Positions 1-7,553 of a DNA stretch of 37,745 nucleotides are shown here, one piece after another. A program made the position numbers and the translations under genes. Origin of the DNA: a virus. Location: the IMG/VR virus record IMGVR_UViG_3300047558_000127, positions 1 to 37,745 of that record; one strand, written 5' to 3'. The notes beneath the pieces are model-generated. The model ran no database searches. It saw nothing but the letters and a program-made list of their open reading frames with translations, and was not told the DNA's origin. Every line of letters starts with the position of its first letter. The stretch's first letter is position 1.

Positions 1-1722
1 ATTCACGCTGCAGGTGTTGTAACCTCTAAGCAGCCTATCTTTAAGTTTGCTCCACTAGAAACTCGTACGTCTCCAGGAAACAAGGAGCGTATCCCAGTTG
101 TGGCAGTAGACATGGAAGAGGCAGAGCGTATTGGACTAATTAAGATTGACGCACTTGGTCTAAAGACTTTGTCTGTACTAAAGGATACACTCAACATTAT
201 CGAAGAGCGTCACGATAAAAAGATTGACCTGCTATCTGTTGACATGGAAGATGCCAATGTATATCGCATGCTTTCTGATGGCTATACCAAGGGTGTGTTC
301 CAATGTGAAGCTACTCCGTATACAAATCTACTAGTTAAGATGGGTGTGAAGAACCTAGCAGAGCTTGCTGCTTCTAACGCTCTAGTTCGCCCAGGTGCTG
401 CTAATACAATTGGTAAAGACTATATTGCTCGTAAGCAGGGTCGTCAAAATATTGACTACAAGCACCAAGTTATGAAGTCCTTTACTGCAGAAACTTATGG
501 ATGTATTCTATATCAGGAACAGGTTATGCAGGCTTGTACAGAACTTGGCGGTATGACAATGGCTGAGGCTGACAAGGTTCGTAAGATTATTGGTAAGAAG
601 AAGGATGCTAAGGAATTTGATCAGTTCAAGGATAAGTTCGTTAAGGGTGCATCACGATTCCTATCGCCAAACGTTGCTGAAGACCTATGGACAGACTTTG
701 AAGCACATGCTGGATATTCGTTTAACAAATCTCACGCTGTGGCTTACTCAACACTCTCATACTGGACAGCATGGTTGAAGTACCACTATCCTCTAGAGTT
801 TATGTATTCAATTCTTAAGAATGAGAAAGACAAGGATGCACGTACAGAGTACCTAATTGAAACCAAGCGTATGGGTATCTCAATCAAGTTGCCACACGTA
901 AATGACTCAGATGCTGACTTTAAGATTGAGGGCAAGGGTATTCGATTTGGACTGACTGGTATCAAGTATATTTCTGACAATATTGCATCCAAGTATATGG
1001 CTGCTCGTCCATTTAATAGCTACAAGGAACTTGAAGAGTTTACATTTGGCAAGGGCAATGGGGTTAACAGTCGTGCACTACAAGCAATGAGAGTTGTTGG
1101 AGCTGCTACTTTCCAAGATCAGCCAAGAAATGACCAGGAGATTCGTGAGAACCTTTATGAATATCTAAACCTTCCAGAATTTAATATTACAGTACCTCAG
1201 CACTACCATGCATTTATTAGTGATGTTGAGGAGTTTGAAGAAAAGGGTTCCTTCATTCTGATGGGTATGGTCAAGGAGATTAAGCGTGGCAAGGGATGGT
1301 CTCGTGTAGAGATTTTGGATAAGACTGGTAGTGTTGGCATCTTTGATGAAGAGCAGTCAACAATTGAAACTGGTAAGACATACCTACTACTTGCTAGCGA
1401 TAATCGAATAACTGAGGCTATTCAAATTGATGATATTGGCAAGGTAGAGTCAGCACTAGTTAAGTATTTGAATTATAAGCAATTGCCTTATAAGGATGAA
1501 GAAATGTTTGTAGTATCATTTAAGCCACGCATTACAAAGGCTGGCAAGAAAATGGCTACATTGACAGTAGCAGATGCTTCTAGAGAGTTGCACCCAATTA
1601 CGGTGTTCCCTACAGCATTTGCAAAAGCATATATGAAGATTCAAGAAGGATCTGCATATAAATTTGATTTGGGTAAGACCAAGGATGGAACAGTAATTAT
1701 GGAGGATGTACATGCAATTTGA
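1..1722 (+). CDS. dnaE-like: DNA polymerase III alpha-like replicase, C-terminal part (5' truncated)
   Basis: The reading frame is open from base 1 and encodes about 573 residues, the C-terminal part of a bacterial-type family C DNA polymerase, the replicative polymerase. Family blocks are visible in order: HAAGVVTS at the very start, KIDALGLKTLSVL, GVFQCE, TYGCILYQEQVMQ, ADKVRKIIGKK and FNKSHAVAYSTLSYWTAWLK. A helix-hairpin-helix/OB-fold-type tail follows (about residues 380-570, e.g. LMGMVKEIKRGKGWSRVEI). The palm with the catalytic aspartates would lie before the window. The next gene starts inside its last codons, so it heads a replication and nucleotide-metabolism operon. Family assignment is strong; whether this is the sole phage replicase cannot be judged here. 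Confidence 0.93.
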   Translation: MHAAGVVTSKQPIFKFAPLETRTSPGNKERIPVVAVDMEEAERIGLIKIDALGLKTLSVLKDTLNIIEERHDKKIDLLSVDMEDANVYRMLSDGYTKGVFQCEATPYTNLLVKMGVKNLAELAASNALVRPGAANTIGKDYIARKQGRQNIDYKHQVMKSFTAETYGCILYQEQVMQACTELGGMTMAEADKVRKIIGKKKDAKEFDQFKDKFVKGASRFLSPNVAEDLWTDFEAHAGYSFNKSHAVAYSTLSYWTAWLKYHYPLEFMYSILKNEKDKDARTEYLIETKRMGISIKLPHVNDSDADFKIEGKGIRFGLTGIKYISDNIASKYMAARPFNSYKELEEFTFGKGNGVNSRALQAMRVVGAATFQDQPRNDQEIRENLYEYLNLPEFNITVPQHYHAFISDVEEFEEKGSFILMGMVKEIKRGKGWSRVEILDKTGSVGIFDEEQSTIETGKTYLLLASDNRITEAIQIDDIGKVESALVKYLNYKQLPYKDEEMFVVSFKPRITKAGKKMATLTVADASRELHPITVFPTAFAKAYMKIQEGSAYKFDLGKTKDGTVIMEDVHAI

Positions 1723-2032
1723 TGATTGGGCAGAAGAGCTACACAAGACTGCAGTAGCAAAAGGCTTTTGGCCTGAAGATGTAGATGATATCTTTATTAC
1801 AAAGCAGCTAATGATGATTGTATCAGAAGCTGTAGAGGTAATGGAAGCTATCCGCAAGGATAAGGGTCAAGAAGAGGTAGCAGATGAAATGGCTGATATT
1901 CTAATTCGTACCTTTGACCTATATGCAGGGTTAGTAGAGAATGGATATACAACCACATCTCTTGACTATGCTATGGAAAAGAAAACCAAGTTTAACCAGA
2001 GCAGACCAGAGAAGCATGGGGTACGATTCTAA
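1712..2032 (+). CDS. MazG-like NTP pyrophosphohydrolase
   Basis: Small all-alpha NTP pyrophosphatase of the MazG/dUTPase-2 type, expected to hydrolyse (d)NTPs to monophosphates and clean or rebalance the nucleotide pool. The pattern is seen in the helices SEAVEVMEAIRKDK and EEVADEMADILIRTFDL, the E-x(2-3)-E ... E-x-x-D arrangement that binds magnesium in this family. I chose ATG 1712 over ATG 1706, because a GGAGG at 1701-1705 sits 6 bases before 1712 but abuts 1706. It overlaps the polymerase end by 11 bases, and its stop overlaps the recA-like start (TAATG), so the three are probably co-translated. Confidence 0.82.
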   Translation: MQFDDWAEELHKTAVAKGFWPEDVDDIFITKQLMMIVSEAVEVMEAIRKDKGQEEVADEMADILIRTFDLYAGLVENGYTTTSLDYAMEKKTKFNQSRPEKHGVRF

Positions 2033-3045
2033 TGACAATGACAGTAGAAGATGTTTTAGCACAACTTAATCCAAAGTTGCGTAAGGGAATTATGATTGGA
2101 GATGCTGTTCCTCCTACGGAGTTTGCAGCTACACCAAGTTTTGGACTTAACCGTGCACTAAATGGTGGCCTACCATATGGTCGTCAGGTACTTATCTGGG
2201 GGTCAAAGTCATCAGCTAAGTCTTCTGTATGCTTGCAAACAATTGCTTTAGCACAAAAAGAAGGAAAGATCTGTGCATGGATTGATGCTGAAATGTCGTA
2301 TGACCAAAGTTGGGCAGAGCGTCTAGGCGTTGATACTTCTAAGCTGATTGTGTCACAAGCAAGAACTATTAATGAAATGGTAGATGTTGGTGTTCAACTA
2401 ATGGAGGCAGGGGTTGACCTTATTGTGGTTGACTCTATCACATCTTTGCTACCTGCAATTTATTTTGAAAAAGATTCTGATGAACTTAAGCAGCTTGAGA
2501 ATACTAAGCAAATTGGTGCAGAGGCAAGAGACTTTAGCAATGCAGTTAAGATGCTTAATTATGCTAACAATAAGGTAAAGCCAACATTGCTTATTCTTAT
2601 TAGCCAGTCTCGCAATAATATTAGTGCTATGTATACTAGCCAGCAACCAACTGGCGGACAGTCTATTAAGTTCTATTCATCTACAGTAATTAAACTATTT
2701 TCATCTGAATCAGATAATCAAGCACTGAAAGGCAAGATACATGTTGGAGACAAGCTCATTGAAGAAAAGATTGGTAGAAAAGTTCGTTGGGACCTACAAT
2801 TCTCTAAAACTTCTCCTGCTTTCCAAGGTGGCGAATATGATTTCTACTTTAGAGGCGATAATGTTGGTGTTGACAGTATTGGCGATCTTGTTGACACAGC
2901 AGAACAGCTAGGTATTGTGTCTAGAACTGGAGCTTGGTACCAACTTGAAGATGGTTCTAAGATTCAGGGTAGGGACGCATTTGTCGCAAGAGTAAAAGAA
3001 GACCTAGATCTACAGGATTCGATTAAGGCAAAGCTAAATGGCTAG
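2032..3045 (+). CDS. recA-like: RecA-like recombinase
   Basis: 337 residues of the RecA/UvsX fold, an ATP-dependent strand-exchange protein for phage recombination and recombination-dependent replication. The core shows a P-loop at residues 57-65 (GSKSSAKSS, Lys63), an Asp at IDAEMSYD in the position of RecA's catalytic region, a Walker B strand LIVVDSIT, and a sensor-like LILISQSRNN. The P-loop has Ala62 where bacterial RecA has Gly before the lysine; this recalls UvsX proteins, which also lack that glycine. The C-terminal Lys-rich domain of bacterial RecA is short. It is coupled to mazG upstream and overlaps the zinc-ribbon gene downstream by 8 bases. Confidence 0.9.
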   Translation: MTMTVEDVLAQLNPKLRKGIMIGDAVPPTEFAATPSFGLNRALNGGLPYGRQVLIWGSKSSAKSSVCLQTIALAQKEGKICAWIDAEMSYDQSWAERLGVDTSKLIVSQARTINEMVDVGVQLMEAGVDLIVVDSITSLLPAIYFEKDSDELKQLENTKQIGAEARDFSNAVKMLNYANNKVKPTLLILISQSRNNISAMYTSQQPTGGQSIKFYSSTVIKLFSSESDNQALKGKIHVGDKLIEEKIGRKVRWDLQFSKTSPAFQGGEYDFYFRGDNVGVDSIGDLVDTAEQLGIVSRTGAWYQLEDGSKIQGRDAFVARVKEDLDLQDSIKAKLNG

Positions 3046-3220
3046 ATATACGGTATATCCTGGTAAGTTTCCGTGTCATACTTGCAAGGCTGAGGTCAAT
3101 TCTCTAAGATCATATCCAGAGATAAAAGAGTTAACTTGGATGTGTAAGGATGGTCATATCAGCAAGGTATCTATGGCAACAAAGAAGAAGAAGGATTATG
3201 AGCGAGAGAAGCGAGAGTAA
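3038..3220 (+). CDS. Small zinc-ribbon protein
   Basis: 60 residues with a likely metal site made by Cys13 and Cys16 (CHTC) and Cys36 with His40 (CKDGH), followed by a very basic tail (KKKKDYEREKRE). The start overlaps the recA-like stop by 8 bases. Small one-zinc proteins of this type occur beside recombination genes in actinophages. No specific function can be read from the sequence. A nucleic-acid-binding role is a reasonable guess from the charge and the zinc knuckle. Confidence 0.72.
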   Translation: MARYTVYPGKFPCHTCKAEVNSLRSYPEIKELTWMCKDGHISKVSMATKKKKDYEREKRE

Positions 3221-3482
3221 AAGAATAGGTGCTAAGCAGCACAAGAACTCTGGTAGAAATACAAAAAAGGGTGATGCTACTTGGCACAACTTTACTATTG
3301 ATTTTAAGGAATATCCTAAAGGCTTTACGGTCAACAAGGATAACTGGGCAAAAGTAGTTACTGATGCTATTAAAAATGGTAACGATCCAGCTATCTTTGT
3401 TGTCCTTGGCGAGGGAAATCAAAAGGTAAGGCTGGCCATCATTGAAGTCGAAATGCTTGAACAGCTAATTGATAATGTATAA
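3198..3482 (+). CDS. Possible Hjc-like/PD-(D/E)xK small nuclease
   Basis: 94 residues if started at ATG 3198; a longer frame from 3150 exists but overlaps the zinc-ribbon gene more deeply. An early Glu6, then Gly25-Asp26 and Asp35-x-Lys37 (TIDFKEY), gives the E...GD...(D/E)xK spacing of archaeal-type Holliday-junction resolvases. A strand-rich second half follows (AIFVVLGEG, RLAIIEVEM). The N-terminal basic stretch (KRIGAKQHKNSGR) would suit DNA binding. Its position between recA-like and Cas4-like/RuvC-like genes supports a recombination nuclease. The assignment rests on motif reading only and is tentative. The end overlaps a promoter for the next gene. Confidence 0.55.
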   Translation: MSERSESKRIGAKQHKNSGRNTKKGDATWHNFTIDFKEYPKGFTVNKDNWAKVVTDAIKNGNDPAIFVVLGEGNQKVRLAIIEVEMLEQLIDNV

Positions 3483-3483
3483 T
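3478..3483 (+). promoter_or_regulatory. -10 box of a leaderless promoter
   Basis: TATAAT whose last base is followed by exactly 6 bases and then ATG 3490. Transcription would begin at or next to the start codon. A weak -35-like CTTGAA lies at 3456-3461. No Shine-Dalgarno sequence precedes ATG 3490, which fits leaderless translation, common in Actinobacteria. Confidence 0.6.
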
Positions 3484-3489
3484 AGTAAT

Positions 3490-4026
3490 ATGGCAAAACA
3501 AATTAAAAAGCTATTTAGCACAGAAGAGGTAGAATATCTCAAAAAGCTTATACACGATGAAAAAGCAAAACGTAAAGTATTTGTTTGGGATGAGTTTAGC
3601 GGAGATGAGTTCCCACAAGAAATCATGGACAGCTCTGACCATATGGTTCAAAATGTTAGTCTTGGTAAAATAATGTTTAACCTTACCATACCAGACTCAC
3701 TTAAGGATAGGTTGGTTGAGGTAGCAAAATCTATTGGGTATGATGTTGAATATTTTTGTGCAACATATACAGAATATTCAAAGGATTATGGTAAGCCAAT
3801 TCTTACACCACATAAGGATAGGCAGAATTTTTGTCTTATTGACTATCAGCTAGAGGCCAATGCGTCATGGCCACTATTTGTTGAAGAACAAACTTTTGAT
3901 TTGGCAAATAATGATGGATTGATTTTTTTGCCAGCACAGATGGTTCATGGAAGAACAGAAAAGGCATTCCTAGACAAAGAATATGTCAGAATGATTTTCT
4001 TTGATATGAAGTTGGTAAATGAATGA
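3490..4026 (+). CDS. 2OG-Fe(II) oxygenase family protein (tandem copy 1)
   Basis: 178 residues from ATG 3490 (an in-frame ATG at 3469 is possible but lies upstream of the putative transcription start). A double-stranded beta-helix oxygenase is suggested by His108-x-Asp110 (PHKD) and distal His153 (MVHGR) as iron ligands, with Arg155 and a later Arg in YVRMIFFD as candidates for 2-oxoglutarate binding. The strand before the distal His, NNDGLIFLPAQMVH, is typical of the fold. It is the first of three tandem relatives. Substrate is unknown: protein side chain, sugar or nucleobase hydroxylation are all possible. Confidence 0.72.
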   Translation: MAKQIKKLFSTEEVEYLKKLIHDEKAKRKVFVWDEFSGDEFPQEIMDSSDHMVQNVSLGKIMFNLTIPDSLKDRLVEVAKSIGYDVEYFCATYTEYSKDYGKPILTPHKDRQNFCLIDYQLEANASWPLFVEEQTFDLANNDGLIFLPAQMVHGRTEKAFLDKEYVRMIFFDMKLVNE

Positions 4027-4598
4027 TTTCATTAGATAATTTTATTATAGATAATATATTTACTGATGAAGAGATATCAGTAATTTATGATCATGTAAAT
4101 AATACTCCAGAAGACAAAAGATATCTACAAGATTGTTTTGGTCATATTGCTTACTTTTCCTGGTTACCAGAAAGTGTTATTAAAAAGATTGAAAAAGTAG
4201 TTTCTGAAAATTTTGATATTCCTCTAGTTCTCAGAGAGCTTTCTTTTGCTAGGTATGATACAGCAGATGGAAAAAAGCCAGCACTTTATCCACATTTTGA
4301 TGAAACTTTTAAGGAACAAAGAGTGACTGTAGATATTCAAGTTAAGTCAACAAGACCATGGGCAATTGTAGTAGAAGATAGTCCATATATTCTTAAGGAT
4401 AACCAAGCTTTGGTGTTTGGTGGCACACACCAAATTCATTGGCGAGAAAAGGTTGAATTTACAGATACTGACTATGTAGATATGATATTCTGTCATTTTT
4501 CAGAACCAATTGATATAGCAGTTCCACATTCTGCAGAGCATCTAGAAAAAATGTTTGAAAAACAGAAAAAATATAAAGATGCCTATTACGCAAACTAA
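4023..4598 (+). CDS. 2OG-Fe(II) oxygenase family protein (tandem copy 2)
   Basis: 191 residues, overlapping the previous gene by four bases (ATGA). Iron ligands would be His91-x-Asp93 (PHFDE) and His139 (QIHWR). The segment AIVVEDSPYILKDNQALVF aligns by eye with the matching segments of copies 1 and 3. The usual Arg about ten residues after the distal His is absent (DYVDMIFCHF instead); Arg141, two residues after the His, is shared by all three copies. The C-terminal 30 residues form a charged helix. Membership of the cupin-like oxygenase fold is likely; activity is less certain because of the displaced arginine. Confidence 0.68.
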   Translation: MISLDNFIIDNIFTDEEISVIYDHVNNTPEDKRYLQDCFGHIAYFSWLPESVIKKIEKVVSENFDIPLVLRELSFARYDTADGKKPALYPHFDETFKEQRVTVDIQVKSTRPWAIVVEDSPYILKDNQALVFGGTHQIHWREKVEFTDTDYVDMIFCHFSEPIDIAVPHSAEHLEKMFEKQKKYKDAYYAN

Positions 4599-4608
4599 AC
4601 TTTTATGG

Positions 4609-4622
4609 TAAAATTGTATAAA
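4609..4622 (+). promoter_or_regulatory. Possible promoter before third oxygenase gene
   Basis: The gap between the second and third oxygenase genes holds TGG-TAAAAT (-10 at 4609-4614) and an overlapping TATAAA (4617-4622), followed by GAGAGG at 4625-4630 six bases before ATG 4637. Which hexamer serves as -10 cannot be decided by eye, and no -35 is evident. Confidence 0.4.
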
Positions 4623-4636
4623 CTGAGAGGTACAAA

Positions 4637-5431
4637 ATGAATAATAACGTAGCACCAATGCATAAATGGTTAACAGATTTTGATAGATATAACAAGCCTT
4701 TGCCAATCTATATTGAAAATCCATTCAATGAGCAACAGATTGATCTATTGCGTGGGGTAATTGAAAATAACCGTGTTCTGATGAATAACGCTCAATATGA
4801 TCGTCTTCAAGGAAATCAAGAACAGTATTATGGAGAAACAAGATTCCATCCAAAGAAAATTGTTCACATGTCTAGACTACTAATTGAGTTTGTCTGTCCA
4901 CCTGAAATTGAAGCGGTAATGGATTCATATGCCAAGCCAATTCACAAGGATCCTGTTAGACTAACTCATTATAACTATATTGATTATAATATGGCATATG
5001 GAGACGGGAAGTATGCTCCTGCACTTCCTCCACACCTAGATGCAGATGAAAACCTAGTAACCTTTAACTATTGCCTAGACCAGAATATCGAAGACTGGAC
5101 TCTTTGGGTTGATGACAAGGAATATAACCTAAAGAAGGGTGATGCCATTATCTTTAGTGCTGTTAATCAGGTTCACTGGAGACCAAAGCGTAAGTGGAAA
5201 GAAGGAGAGTTCTGTGAAATTGTCAGCTTTGACTATTGCCCAGTAACTAATTACAGATGGACTGGCCAAGGCAATCCTATCGATCCAATTAGCAGATTTG
5301 CTGAAAGACAAAAGTATCAAGATGAAGTTGCTGCTCATCCAAAAATGATTGCTGCATGGGATATCTATAATGCAATGGGAAATGAAGCTGGTATTCCAGG
5401 TCACGAGATTGCAGGCTTTGTGAATGAATAA
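4637..5431 (+). CDS. 2OG-Fe(II) oxygenase family protein (tandem copy 3)
   Basis: 264 residues with a good ribosome site (GAGAGG, 6-base spacing). Iron-ligand candidates are His133-x-Asp135 (PPHLDAD) and His180 (QVHWR). The segment TLWVDDKEYNLKKGDAIIF aligns with copies 1 and 2. As in copy 2, the canonical downstream Arg is replaced (GEFCEIVSFDY), leaving Arg182 two residues after the distal His. It is longer than its neighbours by an extended N-terminus and a C-terminal helical tail of about 60 residues. Divergence between the three copies suggests different substrates or partners rather than dosage. Substrate unknown. Confidence 0.68.
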   Translation: MNNNVAPMHKWLTDFDRYNKPLPIYIENPFNEQQIDLLRGVIENNRVLMNNAQYDRLQGNQEQYYGETRFHPKKIVHMSRLLIEFVCPPEIEAVMDSYAKPIHKDPVRLTHYNYIDYNMAYGDGKYAPALPPHLDADENLVTFNYCLDQNIEDWTLWVDDKEYNLKKGDAIIFSAVNQVHWRPKRKWKEGEFCEIVSFDYCPVTNYRWTGQGNPIDPISRFAERQKYQDEVAAHPKMIAAWDIYNAMGNEAGIPGHEIAGFVNE

Positions 5432-5732
5432 TGAATCTCAGACAACTCTAGATATGATTAATGGTCTTGCAGAAATCGCAGATTATATGCAGGACGAGGA
5501 ACTAACAACGGCACTTACCTTTATTGCTAAGCTTATTGTTAAGCCAGATATTCCTCTTCAAGTAGCAACAATTGAAATAGTACGCCTACAGGCAATTGCT
5601 GCAAAGATGTCTTTTAAAGCAACCTGGATGGCAAATGTAGATAAGGGAGATAGAGCGAAGAAGAACTTGTACTTCACAGCTGCAGAATCAATCAATAATT
5701 TGGTTGCTGCTCTAAAGTACATTACTCGCTAA
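5424..5732 (+). CDS. Hypothetical helical protein
   Basis: 102 residues, starting inside the end of the third oxygenase gene (8-base overlap). It is predicted all-helical by composition (LDMINGLAEIADYMQDEEL, then ATIEIVRLQAIAAKM and AAESINNLVAALKYI) without cysteines, signal peptide or membrane segment. I do not recognise a family. The tight coupling to the oxygenase upstream and the Cas4-like gene 8 bases downstream suggests co-expression with the DNA-processing module. It could be a structural adaptor or DNA-binding protein, but nothing in the sequence proves either. Confidence 0.6.
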   Translation: MNNESQTTLDMINGLAEIADYMQDEELTTALTFIAKLIVKPDIPLQVATIEIVRLQAIAAKMSFKATWMANVDKGDRAKKNLYFTAAESINNLVAALKYITR

Positions 5733-5740
5733 GTGGTATT

Positions 5741-6574
5741 ATGGCTAAGAATTTATTAAGTCAGGTAATGTTGAAAAAGGCTACAGATAAGGCCAGCATG
5801 TTCCTGAACCCAGACGATTTAATTGAAAAGCTTCGTTCTGGATATACAGTTAATCGTGTTGCAAAGTTTACTAAGAAGAAAACTTTTGCACCAAGCACTA
5901 TTGCATTCTCGCATGGAGAGTGTCCACGATACTGGTACCTAGCTTTTGACGGTGCAGTATTTGAAGATAATGCTGATGCATATGGTGTTGCAAATATGAC
6001 TAGTGGTACTTTGTCGCATGAAAGAATCCAGAATGCTATGTTGGCCTCTGGGCTAGCAAAGAAGTTTATTGACGACAAGGGTCAGGAAACTACTGAGTTT
6101 AAAATTACCAGTCAAGATCCACCTATTTTTGGATATGGTGATGCTATGCTGGAATGGCTTGGTGAAGATATTGTTGGAGAAATTAAGACAATGCCAAGCG
6201 AAGGATTTGAGTATAGGAAGTTACATGGTAAGCCTAAGACTGGTCACCTAGTTCAGCTTCTAATCTATATGAAGATTCTTAATAAGACAAAGGGTGTTCT
6301 TATCTATGAGAATAAGAATAACCATGACCTTCTAGTGTTGCCAGTTGAGGTAACACCAGGAAGTTACTATGTATCGTGGGTAAACCAAGCTTTTGATTGG
6401 ATGAGAACTGTTCGTAAGGCATGGACAGATAGAACGTTGCCTGAAAAGAACTACCGTTCCAATTCAAAAATTTGCAAGACATGTCCTATTCAGGCAGCAT
6501 GTGCAGAGGCTGGCAAGGGAGAGATTAAGATTAAATCTCTGGAGCCAATAGATGAAACATTGCCAATGGTGTGA
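5741..6574 (+). CDS. cas4-like: Cas4-like PD-(D/E)xK exonuclease with Fe-S cysteines
   Basis: 277 residues of the RecB/Cas4 nuclease group. All hallmarks are visible: Cys61 (GECPRYW), His93 (LSHERIQ), Asp134 (GYGDAM), Glu147-x-Lys149 (GEIKTM), Gln172 (HLVQLLIYM), and a C-terminal trio Cys245, Cys248, Cys254 (CKTCPIQAAC). With Cys61 these would bind a 4Fe-4S cluster. Such enzymes resect DNA ends; free-standing Cas4-like proteins are frequent in actinophages without any CRISPR array, and none is present here. It lies between oxygenase and RuvC-like genes and overlaps the next gene by 23 bases. Confidence 0.85.
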   Translation: MAKNLLSQVMLKKATDKASMFLNPDDLIEKLRSGYTVNRVAKFTKKKTFAPSTIAFSHGECPRYWYLAFDGAVFEDNADAYGVANMTSGTLSHERIQNAMLASGLAKKFIDDKGQETTEFKITSQDPPIFGYGDAMLEWLGEDIVGEIKTMPSEGFEYRKLHGKPKTGHLVQLLIYMKILNKTKGVLIYENKNNHDLLVLPVEVTPGSYYVSWVNQAFDWMRTVRKAWTDRTLPEKNYRSNSKICKTCPIQAACAEAGKGEIKIKSLEPIDETLPMV

Positions 6575-6875
6575 TACACAGTTCGTACCAAACACTTCAT
6601 ATCAGATATACTGTTCATCCCTATGTCGTGAAGAGGCCACTAAGGAAAAAATAGCATTACGCTATGAAAAAACTAGACGTGAGCGTCGAAAGAATAAGGA
6701 TAGACGTTGTAAAATATGTGACGCATCATTGTCTATTTATAATGATGAAAAAACCTGTGAGCAATGTCTGGTTGATCCAAAAGAAGTTAGCAGAATACTT
6801 AGACAAATAAAAGGAATAGCAAGTGGCAAAATTGAATTCAATAATTGGGAAACCAACAAAGATTCTAGCGATTGA
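6552..6875 (+). CDS. Protein with two four-cysteine zinc fingers
   Basis: 107 residues with two separate metal sites: Cys4, Cys7, Cys21, Cys25 at the N-terminus (CQWCDTQF ... YCSSLC) and Cys53, Cys56, Cys69, Cys72 in the middle (CKICDAS ... CEQC), joined by a very basic helix rich in Arg and Lys (residues 37-52). This looks like a nucleic-acid-binding treble-clef or ribbon protein. It overlaps the Cas4-like gene at its 5' end and the RuvC-like gene at its 3' end by 53 bases. The exact role is unknown; a recombination or transcription accessory factor is possible. Confidence 0.7.
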   Translation: MKHCQWCDTQFVPNTSYQIYCSSLCREEATKEKIALRYEKTRRERRKNKDRRCKICDASLSIYNDEKTCEQCLVDPKEVSRILRQIKGIASGKIEFNNWETNKDSSD

Positions 6876-7401
6876 TGCTAGTACAACTAGCCTAGCATTC
6901 TCTGTGTTTGACTCAAAAGATTTAGCTTCTTTTGGGAAAATAAAATATAGCGGAATCACTACATATGACAAGGTCATTGATGCCTGTAGAAAAACAAAGG
7001 CATTCTTTGACGCATATGGCCCCTTTGATGCTATAGTAATTGAACATACAGTATTTATGAACAGTCCTAAAACTGCTGCAGACCTAGCCTTGGTACAGGG
7101 GGCATTGCTAGGTGCTGCAGGTCTGACTGGGGTATCAGTAATTAAGTCAGTAGCTCCAATTACATGGCAAAACTATATTGGCAATAAGAAATTAACCAAG
7201 GAAGAAAAACTTGAAATACGTAAGAATAATCCTGGAAAGTCTGAGTCATGGCTCAAAACCTACGAAAGAAATCTCAGAAAACAAAAGACTATTAGCTATA
7301 TTAATATCCAATATGATAGGATGGTTACTGATCCTGACGTTGCTGATGCTATTGGTATTGGGCACTATTCGATAAATAACTGGGATAGGTTGACAGACTA
7401 A
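6823..7401 (+). CDS. ruvC-like: RuvC-like Holliday-junction resolvase (RNase H fold)
   Basis: 192 residues from a GTG start with AAGGA (6811-6815) seven bases upstream. The RNase-H-like core is clear: strand ILAIDAST with Asp18, strand AIVIEH with Glu74, and a terminal acidic motif DPDVADAIGIG with Asp172 and Asp175. These are the four carboxylates that bind metal in RuvC-type resolvases. The expected role is cleavage of branched DNA before packaging or during recombination. Together with the recA-like, Cas4-like and possible Hjc-like genes it forms a recombination block; two different resolvase-like proteins would be redundant or act on different branches. Confidence 0.8.
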   Translation: MAKLNSIIGKPTKILAIDASTTSLAFSVFDSKDLASFGKIKYSGITTYDKVIDACRKTKAFFDAYGPFDAIVIEHTVFMNSPKTAADLALVQGALLGAAGLTGVSVIKSVAPITWQNYIGNKKLTKEEKLEIRKNNPGKSESWLKTYERNLRKQKTISYINIQYDRMVTDPDVADAIGIGHYSINNWDRLTD

Positions 7402-7418
7402 TGGCAAAGTTGTATACT
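7390..7418 (+). promoter_or_regulatory. Consensus sigma-A-type promoter
   Basis: TTGACA (7390-7395), 17-base spacer, TATACT (7413-7418). The expected start near 7425 lies inside the small HTH gene, so it would serve the DUF3310 gene and those downstream rather than the HTH gene. The same -35/-10 pair with the same spacing occurs at 18724 and 29641. Confidence 0.6.
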
Positions 7419-7553
7419 AATGAGACATGGCTGCGAAAGCGATTCATTATTGATAAAAAGTCTCCAGAGGACATAGCAAAAGAATGCGGAGTTAGCCTAG
7501 AAACAGTATATGTTTATTTGGCTAAATTTGGACTAAGAAAGAGCAGACGATGA
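7401..7553 (+). CDS. Small helix-turn-helix protein
   Basis: 50 residues, coupled at both ends: its ATG overlaps the RuvC-like stop (TAATG) and its TGA overlaps the next ATG (ATGA). The middle reads SPEDIAKECGVSLETVYVYL, a classic helix-turn-helix with a small residue at the turn and a recognition helix, followed by a basic tail (RKSRR). Proteins of this size in phages are often DNA-binding regulators or terminase-like HTH fragments. No target site can be assigned. The gene is short but supported by coupling, composition and the HTH pattern. Confidence 0.7.
   Translation: MAKLYTNETWLRKRFIIDKKSPEDIAKECGVSLETVYVYLAKFGLRKSRR

Noticed and set aside
3150-3197. Longer N-terminus for the Hjc-like gene
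   Set aside because: It lies wholly in the zinc-ribbon gene's Lys-codon tail and adds an Arg-run; ATG 3198 fits better.
5736-5741. TGG-TATTAT before the Cas4-like gene as leaderless promoter
   Set aside because: The -10 overlaps the ATG itself, so transcription would start after the start codon.
5741-6574. Cas4-like gene as sign of a CRISPR system
   Set aside because: No repeats, cas1 or cas2 in the window; stand-alone phage Cas4-like proteins are common.
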